Shown: positions 61,427 to 64,000 of the stretch, in pieces | How positions within the stretch are numbered: the first letter of the stretch is position 1 | Layout of the letters: every line of letters starts with the position of its first letter | DNA from: Variovorax sp037204085 | GTDB taxonomy: Bacteria; Pseudomonadota; Gammaproteobacteria; Burkholderiales; Burkholderiaceae_C | DNA: 64,000 nt | Direction of reading: 5' to 3' | NCBI RefSeq assembly: GCF_037204085.1 | Contig: NZ_JBBCBW010000021.1 | Coordinates: 1 to 64,000 of the forward strand | Notes under the pieces: model-generated | Told to the model about the DNA's origin: nothing | Database searches by the model: none | Seen by the model: the letters and a program-made list of their open reading frames with translations, nothing else | Program-made: the position numbers and the translations under genes

Positions 61427-62239
61427 ATGCCGCGTGCGTCCTCGACTCCTGTCTTTCCCGTTCTTCCCTCCTTGCTTTTTGGTGTTTCGCTGGCGCTGGT
61501 TCTGCCCGCCGCGTGGGCGCAGGACAGCAGCCTTGATCAATCTCCGGACGACGTCTCTCGCTGGGGCATCGGTATCGCCGCCGGTGTCAAGCAGCAGCCA
61601 TACACCGGCGCGGGCACGAAGACCCAAGGCATTCCGCTCATCTACTATGAAAACCGCTATGTACGTGTGCTCGGTGCAGGTGCGGAACTCAAGCTGCCGA
61701 AGGTCGAGCTGGGCGCCAATTCATCTTTGTCCTTTGGTCTGCGCGCCAAGTACGGCCTCGGAGGCTACGAGCCGAGCGATGCGCCTATCCTGCAAGGCAT
61801 GCAGGAGCGCAAGGGCAGCGTGTGGCTTGGCGCCGGCGTGACCTGGCGCAACGAGATTGCCGACGTCTCGGCCGAGTGGCTCGGCGATGCTTCGGGCAAG
61901 AGCAAGGGCCAGCAGTTCCGGATCGGCGTACAGCGCGATTTTCGCGCGGGCAACTTCACGTTGACCCCGCGCATCGAGGCCTACTGGCTGGACAAGAAAT
62001 ACGTCGACTACTACTACGGCGTGCGTGCCGAGGAAAGCCGCCCCGGACGTCCCGCGTACCTCGGCGCCTCGACGGTCAACACCGAAGTCGGGCTGCGCAT
62101 CGGCTATTCGATCGATCGCCACCAGTCGGTGTTTGTCGATGTCAGCGCCACCCAACTGGGCAAGCAGATCAAGAACAGCCCGCTGGTCGACCGCTCGAGC
62201 CAGTCGGCGGTTTCCGCCGGCTATCTCTACCGCTTCTGA
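61427..62239 (+). CDS. MipA/OmpV-family outer-membrane protein
   Basis: A 270-residue outer-membrane beta-barrel with a signal peptide (MPRASSTPVFPVLPSLLFGVSLALVLPAAWAQ). WGIGIAAGVKQQPYTGAGTKTQGIPLIYYEN and YYGVRAEESRPGRPAYLGAS are family hallmarks, and the C-terminus is SAVSAGYLYRF with a terminal Phe. MipA was first linked to murein-synthesis complexes, and OmpV-type members to stress and antimicrobial responses. It is 15 bases upstream of a response-regulator gene and likely co-transcribed with the two-component pair. Confidence 0.9.
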   Translation: MPRASSTPVFPVLPSLLFGVSLALVLPAAWAQDSSLDQSPDDVSRWGIGIAAGVKQQPYTGAGTKTQGIPLIYYENRYVRVLGAGAELKLPKVELGANSSLSFGLRAKYGLGGYEPSDAPILQGMQERKGSVWLGAGVTWRNEIADVSAEWLGDASGKSKGQQFRIGVQRDFRAGNFTLTPRIEAYWLDKKYVDYYYGVRAEESRPGRPAYLGASTVNTEVGLRIGYSIDRHQSVFVDVSATQLGKQIKNSPLVDRSSQSAVSAGYLYRF

Positions 62240-62254
62240 CGCAACCCGGGCCGC

Positions 62255-62941
62255 ATGAACCGCATCGCGCTGATCGAAGACCACGACCGCATGGCCACCC
62301 TGGTGTGCAAGGCGCTGGTTGGCGCGGGCATCGAGGCCGACGTGTTCGGGCGCGTCGACGTCGCCTGGCATGCGCTGCGACGCACCCCCTATGCGGCGCT
62401 TGTGATCGACCGCGGGCTGCCCGATGGCGACGGTCTCGAGCTGGTGCGGCGGCTGCGCACCGCCGGCACGCGCACGCCGTGCTTGATGCTGACGGCAAGG
62501 GACGCCTTGCATGACCGCGTCGATGGTCTCGAGTCGGGCGCCGACGACTATCTGGTCAAGCCGTTTCCAATGGAAGAGCTGGTTGCCCGCGTGCGCGCGC
62601 TGCTGCGGCGCCCGTCCGAGCTGCAGAGCCTCTCGCCCGCCTATGCCGACATCTGTATACATCCCGAGGGCGGAACGATGGCTTGCGGCAGCGAGGCCGT
62701 CACGCTCGCATCCGCCGAGCTTCAGATCATGCTTTGCCTTGTGCGCAGCGGCGGCCAGACCGTGCGCCGCGGCGCGCTCGAATCGGCCGGGTGGGGACTC
62801 TCGGAGGCCGTGACGCCCAATGCACTCGATGTGGCGCTGCATCGCCTGCGCAAGAAGCTGCAGGCCGTGGGCTCCGTGCTGGAGATCGCCAATGTGAGAG
62901 GACGCGGCTATGCGCTTCGCGAAGCTCCGCTGGCCGCGTAG
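62255..62941 (+). CDS. OmpR-family response regulator (QseB/PmrA-like)
   Basis: A 228-residue regulator. The receiver has ALIEDHD (acidic residues), phospho-acceptor D52 (LVIDRGLPDGDGLELV) and the switch lysine in DDYLVKPFPMEELVARVRALLRRP. The winged helix is somewhat divergent (VTLASAELQIMLCLVRSGGQTVRRGALESAGWGLSEAVTPNALDVALHRLRKKL). It sits between the MipA/OmpV gene and its cognate kinase, whose start overlaps its end by 32 bases. Binding to the 11-base-period repeats at 61360 is inferred. Confidence 0.92.
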   Translation: MNRIALIEDHDRMATLVCKALVGAGIEADVFGRVDVAWHALRRTPYAALVIDRGLPDGDGLELVRRLRTAGTRTPCLMLTARDALHDRVDGLESGADDYLVKPFPMEELVARVRALLRRPSELQSLSPAYADICIHPEGGTMACGSEAVTLASAELQIMLCLVRSGGQTVRRGALESAGWGLSEAVTPNALDVALHRLRKKLQAVGSVLEIANVRGRGYALREAPLAA

Positions 62942-64000
62942 CCTGGGCTCGCGGCTGCTCGCAACGTACGTCGCCGGCATCCTCGTCTGCATTCTGGTGA
63001 TCGTCGTCGTGAGTGCGGCCGCGCTGCTGCTGCGCGGAGACACGTGGAACGAAGGCATCTCCACCCATGCACGGCTGATCGGGCGGCAACTGCAGTTCGA
63101 TGCGGCAGGCCGCCCGGTCGGGTTGAATGAATCGGAACTCCAGACTTGGCTGTATTCGGGCATGGGGAAGGAGACCTCAGTCCGCGTGCTCGATGTGGCC
63201 GGCAATGTCGTGATGCCGGCCGGGCCGGGCGCATTGGCGCTGCACAAGGAGGGCAAGGCATTCGAGCCGCGCGATCATGCCTTCGATTCAGTTGCAGACG
63301 GTCTTCCGGTGCGCGTGGTCACGCACCGCGTCGATCACGAGGGCCAGCGCTGGTACGTTCAGGTGGCGGTGAGCCAGCGGCTCATCGAGCTCATGGACCG
63401 CAGCGTCGGCCTGCCGGCGCTCGGACAGGGCATTCTGGTGGCATGCCTCGCGTCGGTCCTGGTGTTTGCAGTGGCCATGCATTTCACGCTGGGCCGCATG
63501 CTCAGGCCACTGCGCGCGGCCTCCGAAAGCGCCGCACGCATCACGCCGCGCACGCTCGATGCGCGCTTGAGCGTACAGGGGCTGCCTTCGGAGATGCTGC
63601 CGCTGATCGAGGCCTTCAATCGCGCGCTCGACCGCTTGCAGACCGGCTACATCGCGCAGCAGGATTTTCTTGCCGCGGCCGCGCACGAACTCAAGACGCC
63701 GCTCTCGCTGATTCGCGGACAAGTCGAACTGGGTGGCGACAGTGACGCGGCCTTCGACCGCGACGCCCTGATCCGCGACGTGGACCAGATGGCTCGGCAT
63801 GTGAGCCAGCTTTTGCACCTGGCCGAAGCGACGGAGTTGTGCAACTACGAGATCCGCCGTGTCGGCGCCGCCGCGCTGGTGGACGAGGTCGGCGACTATA
63901 TCGGGCGGCTTGCGGTACGCCGCGAGGTGCACCTGGACTTGCGGGTGGCACCGGACGCCACGTGTTGGCAGGCGGACCGCGGCGCGCTCTTCACGCTGCT
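62910..64000 (+). CDS. sensor histidine kinase, truncated by window end
   Basis: At least 363 residues are visible, and the frame is still open at the window edge. The ATG at 62910 lies inside the response-regulator gene. Two transmembrane helices (about 12-42, LLATYVAGILVCILVIVVVSAAALLL, and about 172-197) flank a periplasmic domain of about 130 residues. A HAMP-like linker follows, then the H-box in QDFLAAAAHELKTPLSLIRGQVEL. The ATP-binding domain begins near the end (CWQADRGALFTLL) and continues outside. It pairs with the regulator upstream. Confidence 0.88.
   Translation, partial: MRFAKLRWPRSLGSRLLATYVAGILVCILVIVVVSAAALLLRGDTWNEGISTHARLIGRQLQFDAAGRPVGLNESELQTWLYSGMGKETSVRVLDVAGNVVMPAGPGALALHKEGKAFEPRDHAFDSVADGLPVRVVTHRVDHEGQRWYVQVAVSQRLIELMDRSVGLPALGQGILVACLASVLVFAVAMHFTLGRMLRPLRAASESAARITPRTLDARLSVQGLPSEMLPLIEAFNRALDRLQTGYIAQQDFLAAAAHELKTPLSLIRGQVELGGDSDAAFDRDALIRDVDQMARHVSQLLHLAEATELCNYEIRRVGAAALVDEVGDYIGRLAVRREVHLDLRVAPDATCWQADRGALFTL

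Overview
The window is about 64 kb of GC-rich, densely coding chromosomal DNA from a betaproteobacterium. It looks most like a Comamonadaceae member of the Variovorax/Acidovorax type. The grounds are the mix of broad small-molecule catabolism (D-amino acids, glyoxylate, terpene-type acids, C4-dicarboxylates), TRAP and NMT1-type ABC uptake, many LysR/GntR/Lrp/HxlR regulators beside their targets, and GC-biased third codon positions. This genus-level call is inference from gene content. I see no rRNA, tRNA, CRISPR array, insertion sequence or phage gene, and no gene-free stretch longer than about 250 bases.

Layout. 0.1-5.6 kb: dadA divergent from an Lrp/AsnC regulator, then OsmC, an HxlR regulator divergent from an imine-reductase-like enzyme, an LpxO-type lipid A hydroxylase and a small Cys-rich protein. 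5.1-8.3 kb: ABC importer operon ending in a nucleoside deaminase. 8.5-11.4 kb: TRAP transporter dctQMP. 11.6-15.5 kb: malic enzyme maeB and a divergent flavin-dependent halogenase-like gene. 15.5-20.1 kb: glyoxylate operon gcl-hyi-glxR with a divergent LysR. 20.1-25.9 kb: carotenoid oxygenase with a DUF2141 protein, an AI-2E-family permease, a FadR-type GntR with dctA, and a small secreted protein.

26.2-51.2 kb is the notable region. Twelve plus-strand genes encode an STN-domain periplasmic protein, an ECF sigma factor and FecR; a 4579-residue filamentous-haemagglutinin-like exoprotein; its TpsB/FhaC-type transporter; a DUF2341/LamG domain fused to an ExbB proton channel; ExbD; a TonB-like protein; a porin; a coiled-coil periplasmic protein; a parvulin isomerase; and a YbjN-like protein. 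I read this as a two-partner secretion system with its own proton-motive-force motor, periplasmic chaperone and cell-surface-signalling sigma factor. Two observations support the grouping. The exoprotein and transporter promoters share a 28-base motif with FecI-like spacing. The STN protein and the TonB-like protein, 20 kb apart, share a similar C-terminal domain.

51.3-64 kb: a heavy-metal-type two-component system divergent from a 2Fe-2S/molybdopterin oxidoreductase pair with a CopR/CusR-like box between them; an operon of AtuA-family protein, DUF4387, AbrB-type permease and MFS transporter with a divergent GntR; and a MipA/OmpV protein in an operon with a second two-component system whose kinase runs off the end of the window.

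Several intergenic regions carry clear inverted or direct repeats next to a regulator gene. They are listed as candidate operators.
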